Source: Blasia pusilla (Eukaryota > Marchantiophyta > Marchantiopsida > Blasiales). From it: DNA of 64,000 bases. The position numbers and the translations under genes were made by a program. The notes under the pieces were generated by a model. It was given only the letters and a program-made list of their open reading frames with translations. It was not told the DNA's origin and searched no databases. The stretch lies in NCBI GenBank assembly GCA_050084515.1, contig CM114272.1, forward strand, positions 51,956,001 through 52,020,000, given 5' to 3'. Below, piece after piece: positions 1 through 10,239 of the stretch; positions within the stretch are counted from its first letter, which is position 1, and each line of letters starts with the position of its first letter.

Positions 1-2510
1 AGATTAATTCACTACATAAGCTTCCTTCCATATGTAGAGCTTTTGCATGCAATAATATGCTAAGGGGTATAATTAGAGCATAACAAAGTGTTAGACTAAA
101 TCATTCTATGCCAATTCTATCTTACCATGAGTAGTGAAATTTGGATTTTTTAGAATATTTAATAATTCTTTTTGAAAACTTCCCAAATATTTGATCCTAA
201 AATTTCTATTAGGCACCCTATCATCGATTTGGAAATTAGACCAGTGTGGTAATTAAAAAACCATTTTCTTTCTAAAAAATTTCCAAAAAATTCAAATATT
301 TGGTTCTTAATATCGTGCTTGCCCTCAATAGTTAGCCACAAGTTCTTTGGCAAAAAATGTGGAATGAAAGCAGAGTGAGGTTGAGAGAGAAAGAAAAATT
401 GAAGCTTGAACACTCATAACAAATTAGCATATTGATGTAGAAACTTGGAAGTGTTTGAGAGTTTCTCCTCCTTAGTTATTGTAAATTTATTGGATCCTTA
501 TATTTATTATTACCCACACTTACTACTACTAAGAGTATCATCGATATGTTGTCACGAACCGTATATTTTCCAAATTCCAAGAAATCCATCTCTAGTGTAG
601 TTGATCGAGCACTTTGCTTTCAATGGATTTTCACTATTGCTCAATGAACCAATGAACGATTGCAATTTGAACGCACTTTGGAGTAAGCTACCTCATGATC
701 ATACTTGAAAGAATGCCAATGGAATGGTGGAAAGTGGCCGAGCACAACATGAAAATATGGATAATGAAAGAGATATTATAGGATTACTATAGGGCACCAA
801 GGTAGGCAACATGGATATAATAAATGGTGCAAGAAGTATGTGAAATTTTTTGGGATCCTAATTAAAATGGAGCCCTTATCTTCATTTTTTTCCTTTATCA
901 AGAAAATCCATATTATTATCATAGGACACTTTCTTGATTTGTTCACCTCTTAGAGTGTTTGGCACACGACATGCACGTTAGAAAACATACAATACTTGGA
1001 CATTAAAATTTAAAATTACATGTAGAAGTTTTTGAAACGTTTGAGATTGAAGATTGGCCATGTCTAAACATGTTGAAGCGCATGCATTGGCTGGACACGG
1101 CCCCCAGCATGTGACTTCAACACAATCAAATCAACCTTTAGTGCGAGCTGGACAATTTCTATTAGTAGGTCTAAGGGAATGGGTCTACGGGTTCTTGAGA
1201 GGATTGTTATAACAGCCGAAGATATCTTCTACGATTGGAAAACGCCAGACTATGATCAACATCCTTGTAAAGCTCAGCTTTTTGAGCTATACTCCTCTAA
1301 AAACACAGCTTTGGATCATGGCTGTCGTGAAAATTGACATTGACATAACGATTCTTATGAAATAGCTTGGAATCTTCTTCTATGTTTGTTTCTCAAAGTT
1401 CCCTACGCACAATCCTGAAATTTTCTCAATTACAAAATTGGCAAACAGACTATCTATCCTTTCAAGGTGCAGAATTGATCTCTTAGAAACAAATTAAGTA
1501 GTTGTGGTTGGGGGAAGCACCTCGGCTAGACTGAAGGGCAGACACGAAAGCTCAACGATGTTTTCTTTTGGTACCTAGCCAAACCCAGCAAAGATTCATT
1601 ACATGATGAACGCAATGCTCAGTGACAAAATCGGCTATCTCAAGAATCTGGCCAAATGAATCAAGCAGATGAATTCAATTCGAAACTAAATCCATAGTCA
1701 ATGCGCAGGCTCGTTCCAACTCAATCAGGTTTTTGTTTCTCATGACGTCATTAGAACGGGAGGGAGGATTCGATGACGCGAATGGCTATGGGGCTGACTG
1801 CTACCACATCGATCTTATTAGATCTAGGAAGACGAACTGGAACTATAGTGCGTGAATCATAAAGTAATCACATGACCACTACTCTCTCTTTGAGGACAAT
1901 GAGGACCTCTCCCAAGAAGTGTTATAAGGAGTTCCTCGCTTGAGAATTGGACGCTCTGAATGGCAAGCACTCAGTGCTCATCATTTCTTGCTCGTTGCCC
2001 GACGAATTCCCTCATCTCATAAATCTGACGATACATCCATCTTCTTCGATTCCTTGGGGTTTGCTCCAAGTTGTCTATGCCACCTTCTTCAGCTTCGAGT
2101 ATGCTCCAACTTAGAGAGAGGCTAATTTATTTATAATTCTAAAGCTACCTAGCTAACTGGTGTCTTACAACTAGTGAAAAAATTCCTCTATTATAAGACC
2201 GTGGAATAAAATAGAGGATTCCTCTATTTAGGGTTGCACGCACAACTTACATAGTCATGTACTTATTACTAAAGTAGTTATCAATACCCTTTAGTAAAGA
2301 CTAGTCGTACTTCTTTGACTTGCCTAGTAATACAGACTCATTAATAACGACTAGTGTGTTTTTGTGATCTCATGCTCCAATGGTAACGTGTTTTTTAATG
2401 TTGTTGGGATATATAAATATATATATGTCCTACGTTCCTAGGATAAGGTTGCCCCTTGGCAAAAAAATTGAACATTCTTGCACCCTTGGTTCAGGCGGAA
2501 ACGTACGGTA
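1..2510. other. AT-rich intergenic DNA, no supported gene
   Basis: No reading frame here resembles a known protein. About 1500-2130 is less AT-rich than its surroundings and holds a short open frame (1940-2125, plus) with no recognisable domain. Around 2180-2225 there are short AT-rich inverted runs. I see no RNA gene or transposon terminus I can defend. Confidence 0.5.
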
Positions 2511-2922
2511 TCCATCTTTGGATGACAGTGAAAGTTAACACAAGCCAAGGCCTTAAATCCCTCCACATCTTGAACGGTTCAGATTTACCAAAAATGAGAG
2601 ATTGGATTTAGGGTTTATCATTTTTAATTCCATGCGTGAGTGGTCATTTGAAGTTTTTTCTTTTTCCATGTGTTTTTGGTTTAGGATTACCATCCAAGAG
2701 AAAGTTTCATGATTTTTGGGCCCCATGTGCAGGGTGGAGGGTACAAAAAGCGACGCCAAGAAGGAGGAAGAGGGCGTTGAGAAGGATTGTTTCGAGTCCT
2801 GATGGCATTTTCATTGTATCATGAAGTTAACTCTTTCTCCCACCATTGGATGGTGATGAAACCTACCACACACCAAGGCCTGAAGTCCCTCCACATCTTG
2901 AACGGTGCAGATCTGCCAGTTA
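2511..2922. repeat. Direct repeat pair of about 80 bp
   Basis: Bases 2511-2590 and 2843-2922 are diverged direct copies. The clearest shared core is the run ending in CTCCACATCTTGAACGG. The second copy abuts the broken end of the minus-strand copia reverse transcriptase, whose recognisable coding stops near 2950. The first copy may be a duplicate of the same junction sequence. About 250 bp of unrelated AT-rich DNA lies between them. Confidence 0.55.
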
Positions 2923-2949
2923 TCTCTCTAAATTCAGGAATTGTTGCAA

Positions 2950-3508
2950 GACGTGCCACAGGTGCAAAAGTCTCATGGTAGTCAATACCTTTGACTTGGG
3001 AGTAGCCTTTTGCAACAACTGTGCTTTGAACCTCTCAAGTGATCATTTGATGCAACCTAGGTACGAAATACCCATTTTGAATCTCCGAGTTTTCTTCTAG
3101 CAAGAAGATGTGCAAACTCCCATGCGCCATGATCTTTTAGAGATTGCAGCTCCTCGTGCACTTTCCACTCATTTGCAAAGGGAGAGTTCAAAGCTTCTTT
3201 CAAGGTCTTGGGATTGCGTTGAGAGTGTGGAGGAACCTTTGCTAAGTCAAAGAGCTCCAAAAGAAAGTCTTCTCGTAAAATTCATCATCTTCTCTCCAAG
3301 GTGTTCGGCGCTTGCGTGGTCCATCAATAATGTTGATAGGATCAATTCCACCCCTTGCATGAGATTGCACATATTGTTCTAGTTGAACATCTCCTTCTAT
3401 ATGATCTTCAGTACCCCCGCTAATTTCCTCTTGTTCTTCAAGAACATATGTATCACCAACGTTTATGGTGTCCAAGATTTCTGTTAGATTGGAAGAACCA
3501 AACTTCAC
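2950..3508 (-). pseudogene. copia linker and N-terminal reverse transcriptase fragment
   Basis: Frame 3242-3508 is an acidic linker of the kind between copia integrase and RT. Frame 3057-3260 carries the RT start (NPKTLKEAL...W, EELQSLKDHGAWEF, DSKWVF). After another frame change, 2950-3056 encodes the V-A-KGYSQVKGIDYHETFAPVAR box. Beyond this, at about 2950, retroelement similarity ends abruptly, so the polymerase active site is missing. Confidence 0.8.
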
Positions 3509-3612
3509 AACATGAAGATCAACATCTTACTGGTGATTTGTCTTTGAAGGACCTAGGTCAGAGGTTTCAATTTTTACCTCCTTTTCATCAAAGATGACAT
3601 CACGACTAAGAA

Positions 3613-3849
3613 TTATCTCTTTACTCTCTGGTAGATAAATCTCGTCCCCTTTGCAATCTCAGAATAGCCAACAAAAATACCTTTCCTTGCCTTTTCATCA
3701 AGCTTTTTTTGCTTTTCTTTTGTTATATGATACCAAGCAGAACAAACAAACGGATGATCATGGGCAACAGAAGGTTTCTCATTATAAAATGCTTCATGTG
3801 GTGTCTTACCACCAAGTTGTGCATGTGGTAGCCGATTGCGAGGCCACAC
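3613..3849 (-). pseudogene. copia integrase C-terminal (GKTPHEA...KGIFVGYSE) fragment
   Basis: This frame contains the conserved post-core segment of copia integrases: GKTPHEAFYNEKPSV, then a Lys-rich turn, then KARKGIFVGYSE followed by the T-R-F-Y part. It lies directly downstream of the core fragment on the minus strand and is separated from it by a frame change. Confidence 0.8.
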
Positions 3850-3873
3850 AATAAATTTTGATGCATAGGCCTA

Positions 3874-4194
3874 CTAGCGACGATCTAACTTTGCTCCTCC
3901 AAGGAGTGTGCGAACTGCTTCAAAGATAGTGCAATTCATTCGCTCAGCCTTCCCAACAACCTCATGTGTGTATGAAGTTGTTACCATATGTCGGATTCCC
4001 TGCGCCTTGAAGTATGAACCAAGCTTCTGGTTCAAGAACTCCGTGCCTTGGTCAGTAAGGAAAGTTTCCTCCTTCCGCTCGGACTTTCTCTCCACTTCTC
4101 TTTCCCAAATCCTATATGCTTCATGAGTCTGATCTTTAGTTTCAAGGAAAGCTAAGCGAGTGTATCGCGAACACTCATCTATCCACACAACCAT
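3874..4194 (-). pseudogene. copia integrase catalytic core fragment
   Basis: This 106-residue frame matches the copia integrase core: the D-x-CSRYTR strand at its start, the second catalytic Asp in LTDQGTEF, and the third motif KAERMNCTIFEAVRTLL with its Glu. The usual His-Gln-Asn-Gly before that Glu has become His-Glu-Val-Val-Gly, so the site is altered. The first catalytic Asp lies upstream of this frame and was not found intact. Confidence 0.8.
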
Positions 4195-4258
4195 ATATAG
4201 GCGTATCAGAATATCCTAGATCAGAAATGACCACATCTAGAATTCCAGACAATAGGAA

Positions 4259-4441
4259 TCAATCTATCCCATCTGCATCCAAGTTGAATTTGGAGCCCTT
4301 TTTGCATAAGGTTGCAGCCGATAGAAGCGTATCTTGTGCACCAAGAACCAAATGCACATTCTTCACGATCACGAGAGTGCGCTCTCCCTTAGGACCAAAA
4401 AATAAGAGATCCATCTCATTTGATCCACATGATTTGGTCAT
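4259..4441 (-). pseudogene. copia protease/pre-integrase fragment
   Basis: A 60-residue open frame contains the hydrophobic stretch typical of copia polyproteins after the protease (VKNVHLVLGAQDTLLSAATL), where conserved V-Lx-x-N-LLS motifs precede the integrase zinc finger. It sits in the right order between the gag remnant and the integrase core on the same strand. The zinc-finger part of the integrase is not clear. Confidence 0.55.
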
Positions 4442-4639
4442 ATCGCCATCATAGCATTGTAATTGGATGAAGCCAAATTATGGATCTTGCTACGATCTCC
4501 TTGGATATGCATGTCGACAGCTGAATCAATGCGAAGAAAATCTACCCATAATCTTGGTGCATTTGTTGAATGCTTATTGACCATTTGTCGCGCTGAGAGG
4601 CCTACCACTACACTTGCGCTTGTTGTGTAGTCTCTCGAC

Positions 4640-4881
4640 TTGCGATATTCAGAATCATCCTTCCAATGCCCAATCTATCCACAAGCTCAACATCTGCATT
4701 TCAACTTTAAGATGTCGATTTTCCCTTCGATTTTCTTTACATCCGGTCCACCTTTGCATTCTGCTTGCGCAGGGGAAGTTTCCCTGTCAATTCCATCGAC
4801 AAAGCAGAAGATAAACGCCTTGCCTCTTCTTCGAGGAATATGGACCGCATAATTTTCTTTGTAATTTCTTCCTTTCTCCAT
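4640..4881 (-). pseudogene. copia gag zinc-knuckle region (broken)
   Basis: The minus-strand translation carries a degenerate CCHC knuckle: Cys-x2-Cys, four residues later the GH of the box, then Trp-Lys-Asp-Asp and Ser where the last Cys is expected. Two stop codons fall within the knuckle. This is the nucleic-acid-binding part of the retrotransposon capsid protein. The preceding 64-residue open stretch is Lys/Arg-rich and fits the end of gag. Confidence 0.55.
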
Positions 4882-5639
4882 GATCTCATTAATTGAAACA
4901 AAGGATCCTAAGATTCGGGCAAAATATTTACCATCATCCTACGAAGGTTTTAGATGTAAAACAGTTCACACATTCGCTAGCATCTTTTCCTCATCCCATT
5001 TTTCTCACTTTATATTCTATAATTCTAAGGACTTCTCTGAGTACATATAATGTCCACGTGCTTTAGTTTCTTTCATTGCATTGTCTAAGGCTATTGTCGG
5101 ACAATGAAAAAGTTATTGCTATGAAAACTATATATCACCAACGACATGTATTTAGGATTTAGGCTAATAAATTGAAATGCTTATATGAAATGTAAGACTA
5201 ATTTCAAATTAGAAGATGCTATAAAAACTAAAGTAACATAAATCAATGGAAAACACTTTGAAACATACCATTTACCAAGTTTGACATAAAACCATAGCAT
5301 AAATTGCCAAGTCTAACATTAAACCAAACTCTCATACCATGGTAAAAATCCAAAATAATGAAGTGCGAAGTCCCTAATCTCATCAGCAAAGAGTCCACTA
5401 ACCTAGAAGTTCTACATGAAGCATGGAGAAAGCAAACTCAAGGCTGATAGAGTCTCTTTAAGTTCAAGAAGTGAATAGAGTTAATCTACTAGACTTATAG
5501 GGTTCTAAGTGATGCTAATATACTTAGATCGATCTTAAACACGGTGCATAGCGTATGGGTTTGAAGGATCATCCTATTTTCAACAAGGGCTAAGACAAGC
5601 CAAATGGATGAATGATTCTGATACCGTAAGTATTCCGAA
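4882..5639. other. AT-rich intergenic DNA
   Basis: No gene, repeat or RNA that I can support. The composition is ordinary for this window. Confidence 0.5.
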
Positions 5640-7424
5640 TCGAGTTAGATTGACGACGATACATTCGAGCGCGAGTGCCGGTGATTTTGTGTAGCCATCG
5701 GAATTCGTTCCTCCCCGATTTTCAACCTTTCCTGCGCAGAAAAGAGACCGTGCGCCTCTTTGAAACTGATGGGGCTTGCCATTATAGGGGTCGGTAGTCG
5801 ATAATTTGTGTTGACAGATGACCTCAAATGTCATCCCAATGACTCGCGTGTTCAATGCCACCAACGTGATCGGTAATCAGATATAATGTGTCCAGCTCGT
5901 GGACGAGTAGTGACCGCTTGAATTCAGTATGATCTAATTTAATAGCAACTGTGAAGTCGGAAGAACGAATTCTTCGAACTTGTCATAGCGATACCGGCGA
6001 GAAATTCCTGCCCCGCAAGAGAGCAGGTTTTAGCCGATTTGGAATACGTAGTCTACCGATAGTGATGGATGTTCTAATGTCTTGGGTTTGCATAGTTCGC
6101 ATCGGATCTGCAGGAAGTATCGTCAGCACCGCGGAAGCAGAAACACGAGCATGAGTATGAGCACAAGCACGACGATGACGAACTCCCGGATATATTTGAA
6201 AAGGCCAGTAGAATGGACGAGATCGAGAGCTCTGCTGAGGAGAATTTATTCGCTGAATCATCCGACAGCAAAGTTGAATCACGCGAGACGTAGAACCCGC
6301 TCGACATCTGCAATACACCCACTCATTCTGGAGCTTGCTTTGCAGTGAAGATTCGTGAACTTGCTCTCATCGCCGACGAACGCATCCAATTTCACTAGGT
6401 TTTCAAATCGGCTCCTGGACTGTCGGGAACCGTCCCGCTCGCGTACTTCGATTCGTGGAATGCTCGAGAAAACGGCTTTTAGGTTGGAATCCTCCAACAT
6501 GAAAGCTGGCTCTTAGAAGACTGAAGGCATGTGGAGTGGTTATCGGGAATCGGCCCCCTCCGCAGACGTTCGTGCTGAATTCACTTCGACAGAGAGATGT
6601 GGAGTAACTTTCCTTTCGTTCTAGAAAGAGCATAGAATGCAGATCACTTCTCTGGGAAGGGGGGAAGTTCTTTGGGATTACAGCTCGTGGAATATCTGCG
6701 TTTCTCTTGACCAGAAAAAGTGGACGTGAGGAATAAGAAAGAAGAATGTAGACATGTAAAACATTAGCAGAATGTGAAGTAAGACGCTTCCAGCCGAACC
6801 CGCTCGCACCTGAAGTAGTATTTGTCCGGGAATTGGACGGACGGACGAACAGACGGACAGAAGATCGCCGAATGTAGTCCTCGCATGCGTAGCAATGCTC
6901 GGAAAGAACCGGGATTCTTTGTAAAAGCAGCCGGTTGAGAATGAGTGATTTCCGATTCAAGTCTGAAACTTTAGGAGATTTCCCGACGTGAAAAGTAGGT
7001 TTTCTTTGTTAAAATTTAAACAAACTGGCTACCATGGTGAAATTTCCGATTACCTTGATCTTTCTCTCGGAAAGTACCGGTATGCGTCTAAATCATATCC
7101 GAGCACTGATGCGTAGCACGTGTTTTCCCGGGAAGTGGGCGGACGGAAGGTCCTCAAATGCAGCCGTCGCATGCGTGGCAGTGTTTTCCCGGGAACCGGG
7201 CGGACGGAAGAAAGATTGTCAGATCTGGATGGCACTCCCGTTTCTTCAAACGGGCATTCGCCGTTGCCACGACTCCCGGGGGCGTCCCAACCCGGCAGTG
7301 AGTGGCCCTATTTGTCCGGAATGGATTGGACGGACGGTCGGGAAAAGTTCGACTATATTTATGGCATTTGTAGCAGTACTTGTCTGGAATGGGGTGGGGA
7401 TATCTTGCCAGAGAGGGAGCAAAA
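5640..7424. other. GC-richer island with degenerate repeats, function unknown
   Basis: Composition changes sharply from the AT-rich flanks. All strands carry overlapping open frames (the longest is 6403-6960, minus, 185 residues), none with a domain I recognise, so these are probably chance openings in GC-richer DNA. Between about 6830 and 7350 a motif recurs in degenerate form: a CGCATGCGT-like core, then TTTTCCCGGGAA, then GGGCGGACGGA. The best copies are near 7110-7150 and 7170-7210. The tRNA-Arg gene sits at the right edge. Confidence 0.5.
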
Positions 7425-7497
7425 CGACCATACTGGGGATCGAACCCAGAATCTCTAGCTCCGTAGGCTAGCGCCTTATCCATTGGGCCATACGGTC
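7425..7497 (-). tRNA. tRNA-Arg (anticodon ACG)
   Basis: The reverse complement folds as a complete 73-nt tRNA. The acceptor arms GACCGTA and TATGGTC pair over all seven positions, with one G-U. The D arm starts GCCCAATGGATAAGGC. The anticodon stem CTAGC/GCTAG encloses loop CTACGGA, giving anticodon ACG. The T stem CTGGG/CCCAG encloses loop TTCGATC. The discriminator base is G. There is no intron and no encoded CCA, as expected for a nuclear eukaryotic gene. ACG (read as ICG) decodes CGU/CGC/CGA. It lies at the border of a GC-richer island. Every stem is intact, so it is probably functional. Confidence 0.95.
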
Positions 7498-8510
7498 TTG
7501 TTGGACACAAGTGATCACGTACAGAATATAAAGGTCTCTTTCGCACAAACAGCAGCCTCTCTACGTATGTCTTGCACAAATATCGTTTTGTGCCCTTTTT
7601 TCAATTGAAAAACTAGCTATAAGCGCATCGTATTGTAGAAGACATGGCAAATTATAATGAACTCAAGAAATTTCGGAGTTCTTATTTGGAAACCTCTCAA
7701 TATTGATAAGTTTCCCAAGAGATGACAAGTAAAAGTGCACTATTTATTAACTTGGGAGCGACATGTGTCAATCAAATGTACCCTTCTACATGCCACGTAT
7801 ATTCTCTCGTTGTTACCATCCTCTTCATTCATCATCCTTGATTTCCATGCCATAAATGTGACAAAGTGAAGGAAATCCAAAAAATCCGATGTGTAGAACA
7901 AATCAAGATCACAAGAATATAAAATTATTTTCCAATGGTGAAGAAATGAATAAAATAAACAAAAAATATACTAGTACTCTTACATACCATCTTCCTTCCC
8001 TATCTCATTGTGTGAAAATCTTTGTGAAAGATCTTTGGATTGTCTTATAACAAATGGGCACTATAAAGGAGTACCCATTGGAAACCCTACCCATTTCCTA
8101 GCATGTATCCCCATCTACCTTCCTCTCTTTTGTTGTGGTGAAATGGGTCTAAGAATACCTTCCTCTACCAATATAAGAGGCTACAATGATTTGTCTTTAC
8201 CCGCATTTCATTTTTTTAATTATACGGATATTTTGTTGTTTAGGCATGTAAGTTTGAGACGAGAGAGTAATGAGGCAATTTCTAAGTGTACTTTGGTCAA
8301 AATTTCTCAATAAGAGTGTGTGATTGAGAGTATGATTGGATGAGTGGGGTTGAGATTCAATGCCGAAGGGGATGAGTAGATTTGAAATAGAGTTCAACCA
8401 AAAGATAGAGAGACAAAGGTTGGCAAAGAGAATGGGAGGAATATATTTATGGTATTACTAAAGCCTCCTTAATTTAAAATAGTATCATCCTTCTTTATAT
8501 TTTATCTATT
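7498..8510. other. AT-rich intergenic DNA
   Basis: No supported gene. A plus-strand open frame at 8008-8313 (101 residues) has no recognisable domain and a composition like its non-coding surroundings. Confidence 0.5.
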
Positions 8511-8514
8511 ACGT

Positions 8515-9410
8515 GAAAAATCCAGTGTATTATAAAAACAAACCTCAAAAGAGGACAAAGAAAGGCAATAACATCCCAAGAAGGGAGGGATGCGAGAAAT
8601 TTTAACAAGAATGCAAAAAAAATGACAAGAAGATGATACAAAAGCCAACTTAACAAGCTATGCAATCAATAGCTTGAAAAATTTTCATACAAACACTAGT
8701 GGTTTGTCGGACGTGAATGGATTACAAGGTAAGTGGCCACCACTTACCTTGTAATCCATTCACTCTATCTCGATATATCAACATCAATTGACAAAGAAGG
8801 ACGGTAAAAAGGGGTGAGTCTATGAGTCTCAAGGAAATGATGATCGAACACATATCTTCAAGAAAGTATTAAAACCTTTAGGTACCAAGAAACTTCCATT
8901 GTAAAGGGAATAAATCTATTGGTCATTTGTCTCACTGCATAACTTAACTACTCGAATTTTTATGTTGCATCAAGGATAGAACCTTTAGTATATGCAACCC
9001 AACATACCAAGACAAAATATGTTGGATCAATAATCACCACACCATCTGATAGAAAAAAGCCATCTTGAGACATAATAAGATCAATTCATTAATGAGAGGT
9101 TGCTTATGTAGTAGAAGGTAGGATATTTAGTTGCTCTTGCCTATTGATATATCTTGTAGCAAGAGTCACTTATGCCTTTCTAATCACATCATAGGTTGGC
9201 ATTCATTCCCAACTACGTGCACATCAATGAATGTAAATATTCTTTGTATCAATGGAATCTTGAAAAAAAAAATTAGGCACACCGAGAAGACAAAGATGTG
9301 GAAGTCCAAGGCGTAACCATAGAGTTGTTGAGAATAAACTCTATGGAGGATGAAATAGAAGAATAGGATGATTTGTAGTAAGCCATTCACTTGCTCATGT
9401 ACTTGCAAAT
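8515..9410. repeat. Dispersed repeat family, copy A (internally deleted)
   Basis: Diverged but collinear with 47455-48905 (copy B). Shared landmarks include the AACATCCCAAGA block near 8570, the 'agctatgcaatcaatagc' block near 8660, the AATAAATC-ATTGGTC block near 8910, and TCTAATCACATCAT near 9180. Copy A lacks several hundred bases present in B (between about 48000 and 48400) and partly in C. No coding potential. The family may be a long LTR or a non-autonomous element; termini were not found. Confidence 0.75.
8713..8763. repeat. Perfect 24-bp inverted repeat with 3-nt loop
   Basis: Arms 8713-8736 and 8740-8763 are exact reverse complements around CCA. The corresponding part of repeat copy B (47641-47690) has the left arm in diverged form but no right arm, so the hairpin arose after the copies separated. 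Confidence 0.95.
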
Positions 9411-9589
9411 GAACATAGATGAGGTAGTTGAATATCAGAGGATGCTACAAAGAGAATGTTGGAAAAGTTGATTTGAGATAAATTCTTAGAGATAAGCTCT
9501 TGATCATGAAGCAGATCAAGCCATTTTGTAATCAATTCATATGGTGAAATCTTCCAACACGCCAAAGATCTCAGCAAACGCATAAGTAT

Positions 9590-10235
9590 AGGCTGAGATA
9601 TTGGTCGGAAATGACTATGAGAGCAATCGGGTTGAGGGCCAATCTGAGGGTCCCGCTATCTTTCCCTAAAAGTTAGGGGGACCCCGGTGATCCCAAGAAG
9701 TACTAGTAAGGGGGAGTCTCTCCAAGGAGTCTTGGAACACGAACCCCACTTTGAGCATCGAACCGCATCTGAAGGGCACGCGATGGAACAAGAGTTTGGC
9801 GTTGGAACTCGAAACCCAAACCTGATCCAAGGGAGTGGATTTCGTAAGCCATACTTGAATCCCGTGATTCATTTTGTGTGATTCTTGGTTAGGGACTCAT
9901 TGGATGTCCATTGGAAAATTGGAACCGCTAGGCACGAAACGCCGTTTGAGATTCTTGAACCGACCAGAAAGTCTGTCTCAAGTCTTTAGAGACTTGCTTG
10001 TGGTGTAAACCGTGAAACTAGGAAGATTGAGCTTGATGAGAGGCCGAGACGAGTACTTGGCAAGTTAGATCCGCTTATTGATCCAGACCTGACTAACGTG
10101 AGTGCGTGTTTGGATTACAGATCAACGTTGAGAGCGTATCGTCGTGTCCTATTGAACGCACGCTTGACAACAACAAAGATTAACGTTCAAGGAGAGTAGG
10201 CGTACGACAAATATAGAGTCCTTGAATCTTGTAAT
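9590..10235 (+). other. Coding-like stretch of unknown origin
   Basis: This segment is less AT-rich than its flanks and keeps open frames without recognisable domains. Examples are 9687-9881, and a frame without an ATG from about 9975 to 10200 that is rich in Arg, Leu and Asp. It immediately precedes a copia pol remnant on the same strand, so it could be the decayed 5' part (LTR, leader or gag) of that element. I cannot align it to a known gag. Confidence 0.3.
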
Positions 10236-10239
10236 TATT

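Larger units (their letters stand above)
2950..4880 (-). mobile_element. Decayed Ty1/copia retrotransposon, truncated inside RT
   Basis: Read on the minus strand, from high to low coordinates, the pieces come in copia order: gag zinc knuckle (about 4640-4880), protease to pre-integrase (4259-4441), integrase core (3874-4194), integrase C-terminus (3613-3849), linker (3242-3508) and the start of reverse transcriptase (2950-3260). Several frames and stops are needed, so the element is dead. Coding similarity ends at about 2950, before the RT catalytic YVDD box. No LTRs were found on either side. Confidence 0.85.

Noticed and set aside
2160-2360. CACTA-type transposon ends around the ACTAGTG words
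   Set aside because: The words are short, not in proper inverted terminal arrangement, and there is no target duplication.
6403-6960. 185-residue minus-strand ORF
   Set aside because: It lies in GC-richer DNA where all frames are open for long stretches, shows no domain and has repetitive Ser/Arg content; likely chance.
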